A stretch of DNA of 64,000 nt from FEB-7 sp963698265 (GCA_963698265.1 CAVOQC010000003.1:1-64000); one strand, 5' to 3'; positions 41,012-50,495 are shown, numbered from the stretch's first letter. Made by a program: numbers and translations. The notes: a model not told the origin generated them from the letters alone.

Positions 41012-41497
41012 CTACCCCGGTGCCTTGATGCCCGCGGCCATGAAGGCATGGACAAGGGCCGCGGGCAGGAGTTTCGCGAGTTCCTCCCCGCTTCGCACCT
41101 GTTCGCGTCCGCAGGAGGCGCAGCGGAACACCGGCATGATGATGTCGGCCACGAATCCGGGCGTGTCCTTCCACGCGAGGGAGGCGGAGAAGGTCCACGG
41201 CTCGGCTCCCGACGAAGGCAGCCGCGCCCCGCAATCGCCACAGGTGTACTCGCGAAAGACGAGGCCCTTTCGCCGTCCCGCCGGGATCTTCGCGAGTTCC
41301 ACCTCCGCGAGCACGTTCAGGAGCCAGATCGGGAAGCCGTGGCCCACGAAGTAGCGGTGCGGCGCCTCGCACGCGAACACCGGCAGCCCGCGCAGCGCCA
41401 CGCGCATGGGCGCCTCGTCGCCCGCCGCCTCGCGAAGCAGTTTCGCGGCGAGCGGCGCCTCGCACAGCGGGCAGGGCGTCCCGGGCTCGATGGTCAG
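41012..41497 (-). CDS. Uncharacterised protein with two predicted zinc sites
   Basis: A 161-residue protein I cannot assign. Cysteines come in pairs: Cys9/Cys12 (CPLC), Cys43 with His47 (CEAPH), Cys86/Cys89 (CGDC) and Cys126/Cys129 (CASC), consistent with two four-ligand zinc sites, one per half. Between them lies FPIWLLNVLAEVELAKIP. The frame contains no ATG, GTG or TTG before CPLC; the likely start is CTG 41497-41495, which overlaps the tldD stop codon as CTGA in the manner of the ATGA overlaps elsewhere here. A later ATG (residue 31) would lose the first zinc pair. It is probably co-transcribed with tldD. Confidence 0.65.
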   Translation of the reverse strand: MTIEPGTPCPLCEAPLAAKLLREAAGDEAPMRVALRGLPVFACEAPHRYFVGHGFPIWLLNVLAEVELAKIPAGRRKGLVFREYTCGDCGARLPSSGAEPWTFSASLAWKDTPGFVADIIMPVFRCASCGREQVRSGEELAKLLPAALVHAFMAAGIKAPG

Positions 41498-42942
41498 CCC
41501 GTCCCGCCCACGGTGAGCCCCTCGATGCGAATCGTGGGCTGGCCCACGCCCACCGGCACGCTCTGGCCTTCCTTTCCGCAGGTGCCGATGCCCGGGTCGA
41601 GTTCCATGTCGTTGCCGATCATCGAGATGCGGGTGAGCGCATCGGGGCCGTTGCCGATCAGGGTCGCACCCTTGACCGGATAGGCGAGCTTGCCGTTCTC
41701 GATCCACCAGGCCTCGGCGGCGGAGAAGACGAACTTGCCGCTGGTGATGTCCACCTCGCCACCGCCGAAGTTGACCGCGAAGAGCCCGCGCTCGACGGAG
41801 GCGAGGATCTCCGCGGGGTCGCGGTCGCCGCCCGTCATGTAGGTGTTGGTCATGCGCGGCATCGGCATGTGCGCGTAGCTCTCGCGCCGGCCGTTGCCGG
41901 TCGGGCCCACGCCCATCAGCCTCGCATTCAGGCGGTCCTGAAGGTAGCCGCGCAGGATGCCGTCCTCGATCAGCACGTTGCGCGCCGTGGGCTCGCCCTC
42001 GTCGTCGATGGAAAGCGAACCGCGCCGGTCGGCGATCGTGCCGTCGTCGACGACGGTCACGCCCTTCGCGCCCACCTGCTCGCCGATCCGGTTCGAGAAG
42101 GCCGAGGTGCCCTTGCGGTTGAAGTCGCCCTCTAGGCCGTGCCCGATGGCCTCGTGCAGGAGAATGCCCGGCCAGCCCGGCCCCAGCACCACGGTCATGG
42201 GGCCCGCCGGCGCCGGCCGCGCCTCGAGGTTCACCAGCGCCTGCCTGACCGCCGAGGCCGCCATGCCGTCCAGGCGCTCGTCGGTGAAGTGGGCGTAGCC
42301 GAAGCGCCCGCCGCCGCCGCAGTATCCCTGCTCGCGCCTGCCGCCCTGCTCGACGATGACGGTGATCGAGAGGTTCACCAGCGGACGGACGTCCGCGGCG
42401 CGCACTCCGTCGGCGCGCGCCACGAGCACCACTTCGTACTCCCCGGACAGCCGGCCGATCACCTGCTTCACGCGCGGATCGGCGGCGCGTGCGCGCTTCT
42501 CGAGGCGCTCGAGCAGGCGCACCTTCTCCGCATCGCCCAGTGCGGAGACCGGGTCCACGGGGGCGTACAGCGCGGCGCCGGTACGCACGCTCGGCACCGC
42601 CGCCGACGCGTCGCCGCCCTGCGCGGCGATGGCGCGCGTGATCCTCGCCGCGGCCTCCAGGGACTCGGGCGAGATGTCGTCGGCGTAGGCGAAGGCCGTC
42701 TTCTCCCCGCAGAGCACGCGCACGCCAACGCCCTGGTCGATCGCGAAGCTGCCGCTCTTCACCTGGCCCTCCTCGAGCATCCAGCTCTCGGAGCGCGAGT
42801 GCTGGAAGTAGAGATCGGCATCGTCGGCGCGGTGCGCCCGCACCAGCGCGAAGACGCGCTCGAGCGCGGCCTCGTCGACCTCGAAGGGCGCCAGCAGCGC
42901 GGCACTCGCGAGGTCCAGGGCCGTGGGTTCGTTCTTCGTCAT
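41494..42942 (-). CDS. tldD: Metalloprotease TldD
   Basis: A 482-residue subunit of the TldD/TldE (PmbA) protease, which digests unfolded peptides, matures microcin B17 and degrades CcdA. The zinc motif HEAIGHGLEGDFNRKGTSAF (HExxxH) is intact. FAYADDISPESL, GRRESYAHMPMPRMTNTYM and the C-terminal MIGNDMELDPGIGTCGKEGQ are diagnostic. The partner TldE is not in the window. It follows the nitrilase gene after 42 bp that contain a hairpin. Confidence 0.96.
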   Translation of the reverse strand: MTKNEPTALDLASAALLAPFEVDEAALERVFALVRAHRADDADLYFQHSRSESWMLEEGQVKSGSFAIDQGVGVRVLCGEKTAFAYADDISPESLEAAARITRAIAAQGGDASAAVPSVRTGAALYAPVDPVSALGDAEKVRLLERLEKRARAADPRVKQVIGRLSGEYEVVLVARADGVRAADVRPLVNLSITVIVEQGGRREQGYCGGGGRFGYAHFTDERLDGMAASAVRQALVNLEARPAPAGPMTVVLGPGWPGILLHEAIGHGLEGDFNRKGTSAFSNRIGEQVGAKGVTVVDDGTIADRRGSLSIDDEGEPTARNVLIEDGILRGYLQDRLNARLMGVGPTGNGRRESYAHMPMPRMTNTYMTGGDRDPAEILASVERGLFAVNFGGGEVDITSGKFVFSAAEAWWIENGKLAYPVKGATLIGNGPDALTRISMIGNDMELDPGIGTCGKEGQSVPVGVGQPTIRIEGLTVGGTG

Positions 42943-42963
42943 CGCGTCCTCGTCATGAATTCG

Positions 42964-42984
42964 GGGGCTTGCCGTTCGAGCCCC
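42964..42984 (-). promoter_or_regulatory. Intercistronic hairpin between nitrilase and tldD genes
   Basis: GGGGCT (42964-42969) and AGCCCC (42979-42984) flank a 9-base loop and abut the nitrilase TGA. There is no T-run. It could trim or stabilise the upstream message and lower tldD expression. The adjoining word GAATTCGGGGGC (42957-42968) also occurs twice, inverted, in the foldback element at 34266-34308. Confidence 0.4.
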
Positions 42985-43854
42985 TCAGCTGCGGATGGTT
43001 CGATGCCGCAGCGCCGGAAGGCTGCGGCGGATCTTCGCCTGGTAGGTGGGATTCACGCCGGCCACCACGACCCCGGACCCGCGCGGCAGGCGGTCGAGCA
43101 CGACGCCCCACGGGTCGACGATCATGGTGTTGCCGTGGGTCTCGCGGCCGTTCACGTGGTAGCCGCCCTGGGCGGGGGCGACCACGTAGCACTGGTTCTC
43201 GATCGCCCGCGCCCGGATGAGCACGTCCCAGTGCGCCTTGCCCGTGGTCTCGGTGAACGCCGAGGGCACGAAGAGGAAGTCGACCTCCCCCATCGCCCGG
43301 TAGAGTTCGGGGAAGCGCAGGTCGTAGCACACCGAGATTCCGAGCCTTCCGTAGGGGGACTCGACCGTCACCACGGCGGCGCCGGCCTCGATCGTGCGCT
43401 CTTCCGTGTACTTCTCCTGCCCCATCTCGAAGCCGAAGAGGTGGATCTTGTCGTAGCGGGCGACGCGGCGGCCGTCGCCGTCGTAGACGAGGCAGGCGTT
43501 GCGGACCTTGTCCGGGACGCTCGCCTCCAGGGGCACGGAGCCACCGACGATCCATACCTGGTGGCGCTTCGCTTCCGCGGCGAGGAAGTCCTGGATCGGG
43601 CCCTCCCCGTCCTTCTCCCGCAGGGCGACCTTGTCGGTGTCCTTCATGCCCATGACGCAGAAGTATTCCGGCAGCGCGATGATGCGCGCGCCCGTCGCCG
43701 CGGCGAGCTCGATCAGGCGCGAGGCCTCCTGCAGGTTGGCCTGCACCTGCGGTCCGGAGGCCATCTGCACCGCGGCCACGCGAAACATGCTCTGCGTGGT
43801 GGCGAGCGTCTCCCGCAATGCCTCGGGCGTGGTCGAGTTCTTCGTGATGATCAT
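42985..43854 (-). CDS. Nit-type carbon-nitrogen hydrolase
   Basis: A 289-residue nitrilase-superfamily amidohydrolase. The catalytic triad is Glu63 (LPEYF), Lys135 (RYDKIHLF) and Cys175 (SVCYDLRFPELYR), the pattern of Nit1/Nit2, i.e. deaminated-glutathione amidase or omega-amidase. The ATG overlaps the yhdP stop codon (ATGA at 43851-43854), but family members usually begin at MFRVAAVQM, here residue 23 (43788). The first 22 residues are therefore a possible extension. The yhdP-nit-tldD order is conserved in betaproteobacteria. Confidence 0.88.
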   Translation of the reverse strand: MIITKNSTTPEALRETLATTQSMFRVAAVQMASGPQVQANLQEASRLIELAAATGARIIALPEYFCVMGMKDTDKVALREKDGEGPIQDFLAAEAKRHQVWIVGGSVPLEASVPDKVRNACLVYDGDGRRVARYDKIHLFGFEMGQEKYTEERTIEAGAAVVTVESPYGRLGISVCYDLRFPELYRAMGEVDFLFVPSAFTETTGKAHWDVLIRARAIENQCYVVAPAQGGYHVNGRETHGNTMIVDPWGVVLDRLPRGSGVVVAGVNPTYQAKIRRSLPALRHRTIRS

Positions 43855-46800
43855 CGTGGGCGGGGCGGCGGCGCGGCCGTCTCCTTCGGTGGCGGGGCAG
43901 CGCCCAGCCGCGTGACGGCCGGATTATCCCACGACCCCGTGACGAGGTACTCGTACGACACCACCTTGCCCAGCGGATTCTTCAGCAGCTTCTGCAGCAG
44001 GAGCGTGGTGAGTCCCATCACCGGCGTGCCGAGCACCGTCGCCGCGATCGCTACGCTCTCGCCCACCTCCGGCACCACCTTCAGCGTGAGGTTCTGGGTC
44101 TCCAGCGGAAGCGAGACCTCGCCCGCCATGCTCACGAAGGCCGATGGCCCGGCCACCTCGAAGTCCTTGGTGAGGAGGATCCCGCGGGCGAGCTTCGCCT
44201 CGCCGGCGATGCGGTCGAAAGCGAAACCCTCGCTGAAGATGTCTCGGAAGTCGAAGCTCACGCGCCGCGGGATCGATTGCAGCGAGATCAGACCGAGCAG
44301 CTTGCCCGCCCCGGGCTCGATCTGCGCGAACTGGCCCTTCGAGGCCTGCACCGCGAAGCGCCCCGAGAGCACGCGCGGAGTGAACTCGTACGGATATCCC
44401 GGCCAGACGAGCTGGCCCTCGAGCTTCGCCTGGCCGCGGTTCACGAACTCGCCGAATCCGAACTGCCCGAGGAGGGCATGCAGGTTCGTCGTCTCGAGCT
44501 TCAGGTTCAGCTGCGTGAGCGGCCCCGTCGCCGTGCGCCGCCAGACGCCGCTCGAATCGAAGCGCGCGTGGTCGTTCACGATGTTGAGGCGTTCGATCCT
44601 CCAGTCGCGGCCGTCGGGCGCGGCGACCAGTTCCAGCCGGCCCAGCCAGCGGTCGTGGAAGTCGAAGCGCTCGGCCACGATGTCGAGGGCCGGCAGGTCT
44701 TCCTGTTCGGCGGGGGGCGCCGGCTCCGGGCCCGCTTCCCCCGAAGCTCCGGCGGAAAGCGAGAACCGCGAGAGCCGCGCCGCGACGCGCCCCTTGCCCC
44801 GGGAATCGAAAGTGATCTCGCCGGCCACCGCGGGGCCCGTGAGCGTGCCGCGCCACTCGCCGGCGCTGCGCTCGAGGCGGGCCGAGAGCTGCGTGAAATC
44901 CCGGCCCGCGTAGTGCAGCGAGCCGAAGTTCAGGTCGAGCCCGCGCAACTCGAGCGCCGCCTCGGCTTCGGACGCCTGTGCCGAGTCCGGCGCCGCCAGG
45001 GCTTCCCGCCATGCGTCGAGATCGAATCGCGCGAGGTTTCCGTAGAGCCACAGGCCTTCGCGCACCGGCTCTTCGGATACCGGTGCGCCGAACTTGATCG
45101 CCGCGTTCCAGCGACCGGCAGCGTCGTCCAGGCCGCGGCCGATGCGCGCGTGCACGCCGCCCTCGAGGGCCGCCACCGTTTCCTCGTCGATCGCGCCCAG
45201 CCGGCGAATGGTCACGGAGAGAGCGCGCGCCTCGTCGGCGCGCTTGGCGAACGGCTCCGGAAGCCCGATGGCGAGCCCCTTCAGGGAGGACTCGACGCGA
45301 AGCTGCGTTCCCGCGGCACCCGCCATGACGCGCGCGTTCCACGCGGTGGACCCCGCCATGCGCCGCGCGAAGCCCGAGGGAATGAAGGCGCCCAGGGTGC
45401 GGGCGTCCATGCTTCCGTCGAGCTGCGTGAGCACCGCGCCGTCGGGCTGCGTGGAAAGGCGAAGCGTGGACGGCTGCCCGAACAGCGTCCCGGTGAGCTG
45501 CGGCGCGCTCACGTGCTTCTCGGAGAAGGCGAGCGAACCGCGGATGCCGGTGAGGACGAGGCTTCGGCCCACGCTCGCCGTGGCCCCCGCGAAGGCGTAA
45601 TCGCCGGCCAGGCGAAAGGGATCCTCGCCCCACAGCGGCCAGTCGAGCTTCAACTTCAGCCGCGCCGGCCCCTCGATCGCGACCACGCGCGTGAAGGCCC
45701 CCGGCCCTGTCACGAGCGGCGTTTCGCGCAGGAAGCGGACGCTGTCCACGCCCGTCGTGTCGATGTCGCCCTCGATCGCGAGGACCGGAGCGTCTGCTCC
45801 CAGGTCGGCGACGACGGCGCTCGCGCTGCGCGCCCGGCTCGCGTAGATGTACGCCTCCTGTGCGCGGATCTCCATGCGCGCGTTCTCGAAGCGGATCGCG
45901 CCCTTCACGCGGTCCACCGATGGCCAGGCCGGGTGGTACCGGAGCCGGCCGCGGTCGATGGCCCCCTCGACGAAGAAGCGCCCCTGGCTCGCATCGCGGA
46001 ACGGGAAGTGCCAGAGGTCCCCCTTCAACTCGAACCGCCCGCCGCTCACCTCGCCCGCGAGCACGGCGGTGGCGAGCCAGTCGCGTGTCCCGGCGATGCC
46101 GTTCGGGAGATACCCGGCCACCGCGGCGGCGCGCGCGCGCTCCACGCGGCCCGCGAGATCGACCCAGCCCGGGGAGTGCTCGGTCGAGTCGGGCAGCGTG
46201 CGGTAGGTGCCGGCCACGCTCACCTCCGCGTCCGCGTTGGACATGCGCGCCTCGTCGATGCGGACCTCGATGGCCTTGCCATCGCGCTTCCACGCCGCGC
46301 GGGCCGCGAGCGCCTCGAAGGCGAGCGGCGCGCGGAAGACGCCCGCGGCCTCGAAGGTGACTCCCTGCGAGGCGAGTCGGACGGTGCCTCCCCGCTCGTC
46401 GCCTTCGAGGCTCCCCGTGAGGCCGGAGGCGCCCGGGAAGCCGTCGGCCGCGTTGACGCCCAGGTCCTCGAACCGCGATTTCAGGCGGAAAGCGCTTGCC
46501 TTCGCGAGGGACTCCCCCGTCCACACGAGCGTGGTGTCGAGGAGACGCCCGCGCGGCGCGAAGCGGTGGGCCTGCGCCTTCGCCTCGCGGGGAACCGGCA
46601 AGTAGTCGAGGAGTGCGGCCGCGATCTTCAGGTCGATGCCGTTGGCGCGCACCTCCCCGCGCGGGGCGCGGCCGGATTCCTGCGCCGTGGCGACGGAGAA
46701 CGCCGCCGACTGCACGGCGAGCCCGTCACGCGTGCGGAAGGCGAGCTCACGCGCGCCCGCGGCGTAGCCGCCTTCCTGCAGGCGATAGTAGGCGCGCCCG

Positions 46801-47696
46801 GCGAGAGTCTCGAGATCCAGTGGAAGCGCATCGGCGGCAAGCTGGGCGCGCACGCCGCGCAGGTTCAGGTCCGCGGAGACCTCGCGGATTCGCCCGGGCT
46901 CGAAATCGACCCAGGCGCGAATGGCGCCTTCGGCCGTCCGCAGGGCTTCGGGAACGGGCAGGTGCGCGCGCAACAGGGCGACGTCGGCGCGTCCGGTCTC
47001 GGCGTAGAGGGTTCCCGACGCTTGCCACGCCTCACCGCTTCGCGAAAACAGCAGGTCGGCCCGCAGATCGATCCGGTCGGCGATGGCCGCGGGCGGCGTG
47101 GCATTGAGGGCCACCAGGTGGCGGCGCCCGACCTTGCGCATCGCGATCTCGACCCGGCGCAACTGCACGGGCGGCGCGCCGCCGAATTCGTCCTCCCACC
47201 GGAGCGTCGCGTCGTGGATGGCCAGGCGCGGCTGGCCGAGCAACCACGCGGCAAGGCGCCCGCCCTCGCCGGGCTCGGGTGCGTTCAGCGCCTTGTCGGC
47301 CAGGTAGATGAGCCCGTCGGCGCCGCGCCGCAGGCTCAGCTGGGGGCTGTAGAAGTCCACGTCGTGGAAGCGCAGCTCGCCCGCGAGCAGCGTCCACCAC
47401 GACAGCGAGATCTCCGCGCGGTCCACCTCGAAGACGGGCGCGCCGCTCCGGTCGGCCACCCGCATGCCGGTCAGGCCCAGGATGGGCCGCAGTCCCTGCC
47501 ACCCGGCGTCGACGTCGGCGAGGCTCACCGCCATACCCGAGGCGCGCGAGACGGACGCGGCGATGTCGTCGCGAAAACGCTCGATCTGCGGGAAGACCGC
47601 GTAGCGCAGGGCGATGACCGCGACGAGGAACACGGCGAGCGCCACGCCGGCAAGGGCCGCGGCGACGCGAACGACGGTGCGGGAAAAGGCCTTGAT
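43851..47696 (-). CDS. YhdP-like AsmA-family envelope protein
   Basis: A protein of about 1280 residues with one N-terminal membrane span (VALAVFLVAVIALRYAVF) followed by a very long periplasmic beta-rich region, ending in the AsmA/DUF3971 signature (LMGLTTLLLQKLLKNPLGKVVSYEYLVTGSWDNP). YhdP, TamB and YdbH are bridge-like proteins that move phospholipids to the outer membrane. The start is uncertain: from the promoter-like TACAAT at 47758-47763 down to the membrane span there is no ATG, GTG or TTG in frame. The limit given is ATC 47696 (GAGGA 4 bases before it; KAFSRTVVR precedes the span). GTG 47645 is the first conventional codon but falls inside the span. Confidence 0.82.
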   Translation of the reverse strand: MKAFSRTVVRVAAALAGVALAVFLVAVIALRYAVFPQIERFRDDIAASVSRASGMAVSLADVDAGWQGLRPILGLTGMRVADRSGAPVFEVDRAEISLSWWTLLAGELRFHDVDFYSPQLSLRRGADGLIYLADKALNAPEPGEGGRLAAWLLGQPRLAIHDATLRWEDEFGGAPPVQLRRVEIAMRKVGRRHLVALNATPPAAIADRIDLRADLLFSRSGEAWQASGTLYAETGRADVALLRAHLPVPEALRTAEGAIRAWVDFEPGRIREVSADLNLRGVRAQLAADALPLDLETLAGRAYYRLQEGGYAAGARELAFRTRDGLAVQSAAFSVATAQESGRAPRGEVRANGIDLKIAAALLDYLPVPREAKAQAHRFAPRGRLLDTTLVWTGESLAKASAFRLKSRFEDLGVNAADGFPGASGLTGSLEGDERGGTVRLASQGVTFEAAGVFRAPLAFEALAARAAWKRDGKAIEVRIDEARMSNADAEVSVAGTYRTLPDSTEHSPGWVDLAGRVERARAAAVAGYLPNGIAGTRDWLATAVLAGEVSGGRFELKGDLWHFPFRDASQGRFFVEGAIDRGRLRYHPAWPSVDRVKGAIRFENARMEIRAQEAYIYASRARSASAVVADLGADAPVLAIEGDIDTTGVDSVRFLRETPLVTGPGAFTRVVAIEGPARLKLKLDWPLWGEDPFRLAGDYAFAGATASVGRSLVLTGIRGSLAFSEKHVSAPQLTGTLFGQPSTLRLSTQPDGAVLTQLDGSMDARTLGAFIPSGFARRMAGSTAWNARVMAGAAGTQLRVESSLKGLAIGLPEPFAKRADEARALSVTIRRLGAIDEETVAALEGGVHARIGRGLDDAAGRWNAAIKFGAPVSEEPVREGLWLYGNLARFDLDAWREALAAPDSAQASEAEAALELRGLDLNFGSLHYAGRDFTQLSARLERSAGEWRGTLTGPAVAGEITFDSRGKGRVAARLSRFSLSAGASGEAGPEPAPPAEQEDLPALDIVAERFDFHDRWLGRLELVAAPDGRDWRIERLNIVNDHARFDSSGVWRRTATGPLTQLNLKLETTNLHALLGQFGFGEFVNRGQAKLEGQLVWPGYPYEFTPRVLSGRFAVQASKGQFAQIEPGAGKLLGLISLQSIPRRVSFDFRDIFSEGFAFDRIAGEAKLARGILLTKDFEVAGPSAFVSMAGEVSLPLETQNLTLKVVPEVGESVAIAATVLGTPVMGLTTLLLQKLLKNPLGKVVSYEYLVTGSWDNPAVTRLGAAPPPKETAAPPPRPR

Positions 47697-47756
47697 GCTG
47701 TCCTCGGTGGCGAAGGGACCCGCGGGGCGTTGGCTATATCGGGCGGGGATTCGCGC

Positions 47757-47763
47757 TATTGTA
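47757..47763. promoter_or_regulatory. Overlapping divergent -10 elements of yhdP and glnE
   Basis: The near-palindrome GCTATTGTAGC reads TATTGT on the plus strand (47757-47762) and TACAAT on the minus strand (47758-47763). glnE would start about 28 bases after it. If correct, RNA polymerase can use the site in only one direction at a time. No clear -35 elements accompany it. Confidence 0.3.
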
Positions 47764-47790
47764 GCGGCTGGGGCCACGGCCCCCCTCGTG

Positions 47791-50481
47791 ATGACCGACC
47801 GCATTTCCCCCGAAACGACACCGGCCGCCCTCGAGCGGACCTTGCGCCTCTCGCCGTTCGCGAGGCGGCTCGCGGCCGCGCGAGCGCCGCTCGTGCAGGA
47901 GCTCGCCGCGAAGGGCTTCGCCGCCCTGTCTCGGGAGGCCCTCGAGGGCGCGGTCCTGGAGGTGCCGCCCGGAGATCCCGCGGGGCTCGCCGTGGCACTT
48001 CGCGAACTGCGCGCCCGCGTCATGTTCACCCTCATCCACCGGGATCTTTCCGGGGCCGCGACCCTGGACGAGGTGGTGTCGACGGCGACGGCGCTCGCAG
48101 AGATCGCCGTGGGCTCCGCGGTGCGGGCCGCGCACGCCGAACAGGCCGAGGTCTATGGCGAGCCGGCGCGCGAAGAGCGGCTCCTCGTGGTGGGCATGGG
48201 CAAGCTGGGCGGCGGCGAGCTGAACGTCTCCTCGGACATCGACCTGGTCTTCCTGCACCGGGCCGAGGGCGACACCGGCGGGCCGAGGGCGCTGTCGCAC
48301 CACGAGTTCTTCACGCGCGTGGGCAAGCGCGCCATCGCGCTGATCGCCGACGTGACCGACGAGGGCTTCGTCTTCCGGGTCGACATGCGCCTGCGCCCGT
48401 TCGGCGACGCGGGGCCCCTGGTGAGTTCCCTCGCGGCCCTCGAGAATTACCTGGTGGGCCAGGCGCGCCCGTGGGAGCGCTATGCGTGGCTCAAGGGGCG
48501 CGTGATCAACGGCCCCGGCGAGGAGGTCGACGCGATCGTGCGTCCCTTCGTCTACCGGCGCTACCTCGACTACGGGCTCCTCGAGTCGCTTCGCGACCTG
48601 CACGGTCGCATCCAGGCCGAGGCGAACCGCCGCGGGCGCTCCGACGACATCAAGGTGGGCGCCGGCGGCATCCGCGAGTGCGAGTTCGCCGTGCAGCTCT
48701 TCCAGCTGGTGCGCGGCGGGCGCGATGCGGGATTGCAGCTCACCTCCACGCGGGAGGCGCTCGCGGCCGTCGGCGAGCGCGGGCTCGTGCCTCCCGAGCG
48801 CGTCGCGGCCCTGCGCCTCGCCTACGCGTTCCTGCGGCGACTCGAGCACCGCCTGCAGTACTACGACGACCAGCAGACCCAGGCCCTGCCCGTCGAGCCC
48901 GCGCACCGCGCGGCCATCGCCGAGGCCATGGGCTCGGGCGACTGGCCGGCCCTGCTTGCCGAGCTGGACCGCCACCGCGAAGCGGTGCAGGAGGCATTCA
49001 ACGCCCTCTTCGAGCGGCGTACGGCGGGCGGGGCGAGCGCGCTGCTTGCGCGCCTCACCGACCCGCAGCTCTCGCCCGACGAGGAGGGGCTCGAGGAGGA
49101 CCTGCGCGACACCGGCCTCGCCGACCCGAAGCCCGTGGCCGAGCGGCTCGCCGCCTTCGTGCGCTCGCGGCGCTACCGGAGCCTGTCGGGCGCGAGCCGC
49201 ACCCGCGTCGACCGGCTGCTTCCGGCGGCAATGGAAGCCGCCGTGCGCGAAGGGACGGGCTCGCAGACCGCCATCCGGCTGCTCGACCTGATCGAGGCCA
49301 TCGACCGGCGCGAGTCCTATTTCGCGCTCCTGGACGAGTACCCGCAGGTGCTCGCGCGCGCCGCGCACCTCGCCGCCCGCAGCCGCTGGGCCGCCCGCCT
49401 GCTCGCGCGCCACCCGATCCTCCTCGACGAGCTCACGCGCACGGCCGCGAGCTTCACCGCCACGGACTGGGCGGAGGAGCGCCGGCACCTGGCCAGGGAG
49501 TGCGCGGCGCTGGGCGAGGACACGGAGCGGCTGATGGACGAGTTGCGCCACTTCAAGCAGCGCCACGTGCTGCGCCTGGCGATCGCGGACCTCGAGGGCG
49601 AGCTGCCCGTGATGGCGCTCTCCGACGAGCTCTCGGCGCTCGCCGACCTGCTCCTGGACGTGGTCCTCGGCTTCGCGGCGCGTGCGATGTTCGGCGGCGA
49701 CGGGCTCTCGCCTCCCGAGGGCTTCGCGGTCGTGGGCTACGGCAAGCTGGGCGGCAAGGAACTGGGATACGGGTCGGACCTGGACATCGTGTTCCTCTTC
49801 GACGAGTCCCGGCGCGCCGACGCCGAGAAGCTCTCCCGCGTGGCGCAGCGCGTGAACACCTGGCTCACCAGCCACACTTCGGGCGGCGTGCTCTACGAGA
49901 CGGACCTGCGCCTGCGGCCCGACGGCGCCTCGGGCCTGATGGTGAGCTCCTTCCCCGCCTTCCGCGACTACCAGTCCACGCGTGCGTGGACCTGGGAGCA
50001 CCAGGCGCTCACGCGGGCGCGCTTCTGCGCCGGAGACGCGCGCCTTGGCGAGCGCTTCGAGGAGTTGCGCCGGGAGCTGCTCGCCGCCCCGCGCGACGAG
50101 GCGAAGCTGCGCGAGGAGATCCTCGCCATGCGCGAGAAGATGCGCGCGGAGGTGAAGGCCGATCCGCGCGACCTGAAGCACGCCGACGGCGGCGTGATCG
50201 ACCTCGAATTCGCCGTCCAGGCCCTGGTGCTCGCCGAGTCCTGCCGCCACCCGCAGCTGCTCGACAACAAGGGCAACCACACGCTGCTCCACCGGGCGGG
50301 GGAGCTGGGCATCGTGACGATGCCCGTGGCCGCGGCCGCAGCCGACGCCTACCTCGCGCTTCGCGCGCGCACCCATGCCGCTTCCCTCAACGACGAGGAC
50401 AGCGTGCTGCTGGCGGAAGGCGAGCTCGCGGACGAGCGGGAAGCCGTGAAGCGGTTGCGCAGGGAAGTCTTCGGCGCCTAG
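47791..50481 (+). CDS. glnE: Bifunctional glutamine synthetase adenylyltransferase/adenylyl-removing enzyme
   Basis: An 896-residue enzyme that adenylylates and deadenylylates GlnA in response to PII, thus nitrogen status. Two nucleotidyltransferase domains are evident: VVGMGKLGGGELNVSSDIDLVF (N-terminal, deadenylylation) and VVGYGKLGGKELGYGSDLDIVF (C-terminal, adenylylation), each with the DxD metal pair, separated by a helical regulatory region. KVGAGGIRECEFAVQLFQLVRGG and the matching HADGGVIDLEFAVQALVL follow each domain. ATG 47791 begins MTDRISPE; the upstream open frame is not coding. It is divergent from yhdP and convergent with the cyclase gene. Confidence 0.96.
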   Translation: MTDRISPETTPAALERTLRLSPFARRLAAARAPLVQELAAKGFAALSREALEGAVLEVPPGDPAGLAVALRELRARVMFTLIHRDLSGAATLDEVVSTATALAEIAVGSAVRAAHAEQAEVYGEPAREERLLVVGMGKLGGGELNVSSDIDLVFLHRAEGDTGGPRALSHHEFFTRVGKRAIALIADVTDEGFVFRVDMRLRPFGDAGPLVSSLAALENYLVGQARPWERYAWLKGRVINGPGEEVDAIVRPFVYRRYLDYGLLESLRDLHGRIQAEANRRGRSDDIKVGAGGIRECEFAVQLFQLVRGGRDAGLQLTSTREALAAVGERGLVPPERVAALRLAYAFLRRLEHRLQYYDDQQTQALPVEPAHRAAIAEAMGSGDWPALLAELDRHREAVQEAFNALFERRTAGGASALLARLTDPQLSPDEEGLEEDLRDTGLADPKPVAERLAAFVRSRRYRSLSGASRTRVDRLLPAAMEAAVREGTGSQTAIRLLDLIEAIDRRESYFALLDEYPQVLARAAHLAARSRWAARLLARHPILLDELTRTAASFTATDWAEERRHLARECAALGEDTERLMDELRHFKQRHVLRLAIADLEGELPVMALSDELSALADLLLDVVLGFAARAMFGGDGLSPPEGFAVVGYGKLGGKELGYGSDLDIVFLFDESRRADAEKLSRVAQRVNTWLTSHTSGGVLYETDLRLRPDGASGLMVSSFPAFRDYQSTRAWTWEHQALTRARFCAGDARLGERFEELRRELLAAPRDEAKLREEILAMREKMRAEVKADPRDLKHADGGVIDLEFAVQALVLAESCRHPQLLDNKGNHTLLHRAGELGIVTMPVAAAAADAYLALRARTHAASLNDEDSVLLAEGELADEREAVKRLRREVFGA

Positions 50482-50495
50482 CGCGACCGCGGGGC

